From an uncultured bacterium (GTDB lineage Bacteria > Cyanobacteriota > Vampirovibrionia > Gastranaerophilales > Gastranaerophilaceae): 64,000 bases of DNA. The DNA is taken from assembly GCA_949284985.1 (NCBI GenBank), contig CASDWY010000024.1, forward strand, positions 99,042 to 163,041. The letters run 5' to 3'. Under the pieces are notes generated by a model. The model worked only from the letters and a program-made list of their open reading frames with translations, did no database searches and was not told the origin of the DNA. Below are positions 61,466-64,000 of the stretch, piece after piece; the first letter of the stretch is position 1; every line of letters starts with the position of its first letter. The translations under genes were made by a program, and so were the position numbers.

Positions 61466-63358
61466 ATGAGCTGTGTTTTAGCAGATAAAAAACATTACAA
61501 GAAGCTTGTACATGAAGGACTCAAAGCACTTGGTAAAAAGAATTTTGCGCTTATTGTTCATGGTGGAAGTTTTCCGTCAGATATTGGAAAAAATACAGGG
61601 TTTGGTACACCTAATTCTAATGCAGCAAAGAGAGTCTTTGATTTTGCAGAAGGGATATTTAATGCTATACAGCTTGGTCCACAAGGTAAAACAAAAGGGA
61701 TAGATGCTTCACCATATACAGGGACAATTTTTTCAATTAATCCGTTATTTATTGATTTAGAACAATTGACCACAAAAGAGTGGGATTGTATTTTAAGTGA
61801 AAATACTTATAAAAATATTTGTGATAATAATCCTAATAAAGATGTAAATAAAACAGCATATTCTTATATTTTTAATCAACAAGACAAAGCACTTAGAGAG
61901 GCTTTTGTTAATTTTAATAATTCTAAGAAGAATAAAAAAGAATATGAGAAATTTAAAAAGGAAAATGCGTTTTGGCTTGAAAAGGATTCTTTGTACGAAG
62001 CTTTGATAGTAGAGCATCAGAATGATTATTACCCGATGTGGAAATCCGATATGGATAAACGTCTTTTTAATCCATATAATAAAGAAGAGGAAGAGGCATT
62101 TGCGAAGAGAATACAAGAGTTAAAAGAAAAATATCAAGATGTAATAGAGTTTTATTGTTTTTGTCAGTATGTTGCTTTTGAACAAAATGAGCAAACAGCA
62201 AAATATGCTAAGAAGCATGATATTAAAATGATAGCAGATCGCCAAGTTGCTTTTTCCGATAGGGATGCTTGGGCGTATCAAGCATATTTTTTAGATGGAT
62301 GGTGTTTGGGCTGTCCTCCTGATTATTTTTCTGAGGATGGTCAAGCGTGGGGCTTCCCTGTTATGAATCCTGAAACTATGTTTAATAAAGATGGTTCGCT
62401 AGGAAAAGGCGGCGAGCTGATGAAGAAGCTTTATAAGAAGATGTTTACTGAAAATCCTGGTGGGGTAAGGATTGATCATATTGTGGGTTTGATTGATCCT
62501 TGGGTTTATGTAAAAGGACATAAACCTAAAATAGAAGAGGGAGCAGGCAGATTATATTCTTCGCCGGAGCATCCGTTTTTATCGAGATTTGCTATTGCGA
62601 CAATGAAAGATTTAAATCTTGAAGTTGGTGCAGATAAAGAAAAAAGAGTTAAGTCGCTTACAAAGGCACAGGTGAAGCAATATGGAGCGTTAATTGAAAA
62701 AATTGTTATTGCTGCTGCAAAGGAATGTGGTTTGGATAAAGATGCAATTGTATGCGAGGATTTAGGAACATTGACCTATCCTGTAGAAAACGTAATGAAA
62801 GAATATAAACTTCAAGGCATGAGACTTACACAATTTGTTGTTGCCGAAGAACCGGATCATCCTTATCGCGGCGGAAATATCGAGGAAAGATGTTGGACAA
62901 TGGTAGGAACACATGATAATGAACCAATTGCTATGTGGGCAAAAAATTTAGTAAATACTCCTGAAAGTTACCCTCATGCTAAAAATTTGGTTGAAGATTT
63001 GTTCTTTGAGCTTGATGAGCAGGCTAAAAATGATACTATTGTTAGGCTTACAACTGATGCAAATTTTTTAACTCAAACAAAATTAGTTGAGCTTTTTGCT
63101 TCAAAATCGCAAAATGTACAAGTTTTCTTTACGGATTTGTTAGGAATGATGGATGTTTATAATCGTCCTGGAACATCTGGAGATAGCAATTGGTCTTTGC
63201 GGATGCCAAATAATTTTGAGGAATTTTATTGTGAGCAGTTGAAGCGAGGTAAAGGTTTGAACTTGCCGTTGATTTTGAAGTTAGCAATACAGGCAAGAGG
63301 TTCGGAGTTTGCATCTAAGCATGAAAAATTAATAAAAGAATTAGAAGAATTGATATAG
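61466..63358 (+). CDS. malQ: 4-alpha-glucanotransferase, GH77
   Basis: MalQ (amylomaltase) transfers alpha-1,4-glucan segments between maltodextrins or glycogen. The 630-residue protein has the catalytic positions: nucleophile Asp in GGVRIDHIVGLI, acid Glu in VCEDLGTL, and the third carboxylate region in GTHDNEP, where GTHDNDT is common. It has an insertion at about residues 110-180 rich in Lys and Asn. GGAG lies nine bases before ATG. No glycogen gene is near. A terminator follows. Confidence 0.93.
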   Translation: MSCVLADKKHYKKLVHEGLKALGKKNFALIVHGGSFPSDIGKNTGFGTPNSNAAKRVFDFAEGIFNAIQLGPQGKTKGIDASPYTGTIFSINPLFIDLEQLTTKEWDCILSENTYKNICDNNPNKDVNKTAYSYIFNQQDKALREAFVNFNNSKKNKKEYEKFKKENAFWLEKDSLYEALIVEHQNDYYPMWKSDMDKRLFNPYNKEEEEAFAKRIQELKEKYQDVIEFYCFCQYVAFEQNEQTAKYAKKHDIKMIADRQVAFSDRDAWAYQAYFLDGWCLGCPPDYFSEDGQAWGFPVMNPETMFNKDGSLGKGGELMKKLYKKMFTENPGGVRIDHIVGLIDPWVYVKGHKPKIEEGAGRLYSSPEHPFLSRFAIATMKDLNLEVGADKEKRVKSLTKAQVKQYGALIEKIVIAAAKECGLDKDAIVCEDLGTLTYPVENVMKEYKLQGMRLTQFVVAEEPDHPYRGGNIEERCWTMVGTHDNEPIAMWAKNLVNTPESYPHAKNLVEDLFFELDEQAKNDTIVRLTTDANFLTQTKLVELFASKSQNVQVFFTDLLGMMDVYNRPGTSGDSNWSLRMPNNFEEFYCEQLKRGKGLNLPLILKLAIQARGSEFASKHEKLIKELEELI

Positions 63359-63380
63359 AAATGGGGCATTTGCCCCATTT
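63359..63380. terminator. bidirectional hairpin between malQ and the pilin
   Basis: A 10-bp stem (AAATGGGGCA with TGCCCCATTT) has a TT loop between convergent genes. The flanking T-runs are short. Confidence 0.75.
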
Positions 63381-64000
63381 CTAATAATTCATTGCATCTT
63401 CTTCCAACACCCGTCCTGCGCAGTAGTCTGCATACGAGTTTCCTTTGTTAACATTTTCTGTAGTACACCATGTAGGGTTGCTTCGCCAGTATATGTCTCT
63501 ATTAGGATCTAAGTTAGCATGTAATTTTGAGCCCCAAGGTAAAATAGTGCCTTGAGGAATGCCATATCTGTTTTCTGCGTAGTGGTCTGTTATTTCAAAA
63601 GCAAATTGATCTCTCCCATATTTATTTGGACCTTTAAAACCATTGATGTCAACACCAGAAGAGGTAAAAATCATACCATCATTTGTAATAAAAGCAAAAT
63701 CAGAACCCCACATGTTAATATTTTCAATTTTTTCACATGTTTCATCAGTTGAGTCCTTGTAACACAATTTATTAATTTTAAATTGTTTAGAAAGTAGATA
63801 TATACGTTTGTTCCAAGTATCTCCATTAAACTCCTGCCCATCAATGTTGGTTACGTTACTAACCCAATGCCCATTTTCATCATAGTGCCATCCTTCATTC
63901 CACCCAACACAGTCAAAATCCCCAGCAGGACAGCCTTGAGTAATAGGAATCATCTTCATAGCATTTTGAAGTTGAGAGTAGGCTTTTTTAAGCCCAACAA
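63381..64000 (-). CDS. type IV pilin-like protein, cut by the window end
   Basis: The reading frame stays open to base 64000, so the N-terminal methylation motif lies outside the window. The visible part begins VGLKKAYSQLQNA, which matches the pilin helix region of the other two pilins (VGAQKAYNTLTN and GLKKAISTLNQAI). CPAGDFDCVGW follows, parallel to CPSGDFECAG in the gene at 4842. The internal Met at 63959 is not the true start. The C-terminal domain has cysteines in LCYKDSTDETCEK and PTWCTTENV, likely disulfides. It ends in GRVLEEDAMNY. Confidence 0.85.
   Translation of the reverse strand, partial: VGLKKAYSQLQNAMKMIPITQGCPAGDFDCVGWNEGWHYDENGHWVSNVTNIDGQEFNGDTWNKRIYLLSKQFKINKLCYKDSTDETCEKIENINMWGSDFAFITNDGMIFTSSGVDINGFKGPNKYGRDQFAFEITDHYAENRYGIPQGTILPWGSKLHANLDPNRDIYWRSNPTWCTTENVNKGNSYADYCAGRVLEEDAMNY

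Overview
This AT-rich window carries ordinary bacterial housekeeping genes on both strands, uses the standard code (TGA acts as a stop, e.g. at murE and folK), and shows no CRISPR array, prophage or insertion sequence. The cell is Gram-negative in type: it has Kdo synthesis (kdsD, kdsC), a heptosyltransferase-like enzyme, and a MurE with the DNPR motif of meso-diaminopimelate ligases. Three pilin-like genes, one cut by the window end, together with a cyanobacterium-like EF-Tu, RicT, superoxide reductase and a fermentative, non-photosynthetic gene set, fit best with a gut-type non-photosynthetic cyanobacterial relative (Melainabacteria/Vampirovibrionia, Gastranaerophilales). That placement is inferred from recognition, not from a search.

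Layout. 1-5.6 kb: ftsH, rpsT, a superoxide reductase-ferritin pair, a lone tuf, and a pilin. 5.6-10.1 kb: an SDR with a small partner gene, kdsD-kdsC, a small unknown, and gpsA. 10.1-10.7 kb: tRNA-Thr(UGU), tRNA-Thr(GGU) and tRNA-Tyr. 10.8-16.1 kb: a GNAT gene and a short division and cell wall cluster, rsmH-ftsL-like-ftsI-murE. 16.1-18.1 kb: two tandem RTX-like beta-roll paralogues. 18.2-22.8 kb: a GT9 glycosyltransferase, metK, two tandem thymidylate-kinase-like genes, and a family 4 uracil-DNA glycosylase. 22.9-29.7 kb: one 2,283-residue coiled-coil protein. 29.8-36.9 kb: the fatty acid and phospholipid cluster yceD-rpmF-plsX-fabH-fabD, then fabG-acpP-fabF, interrupted by an opposite-strand exported Lys/Ala-rich protein. 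36.9-47.2 kb: an NrtR-like Nudix protein, a lytic transglycosylase, a degenerate receiver/GGDEF protein, an isochorismatase-like hydrolase, bioA, a GT4 enzyme, trkA-trkH, a nitroreductase, and an exported VWA protein. 47.4-50.8 kb: a 1,120-residue beta-roll/EF-hand protein. 50.8-59.3 kb: proS, a pilin, tcdA, folK, a HI0933-type flavoprotein, a 38-residue mini-protein and its larger relative, mnmA, and aroA. 59.3-64 kb: an ncRNA-like transcription unit, a coiled-coil gene with ricT, malQ, and a truncated pilin.

The least explained parts are the giant coiled-coil protein, the three beta-roll proteins without signal peptides, the mini-protein that resembles the start of its neighbour, and the degenerate signalling protein. 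Several genes lack a Shine-Dalgarno site and have a -10 box six bases before ATG (rsmH, the GT9 gene, the VWA gene, aroA), which suggests leaderless transcripts.
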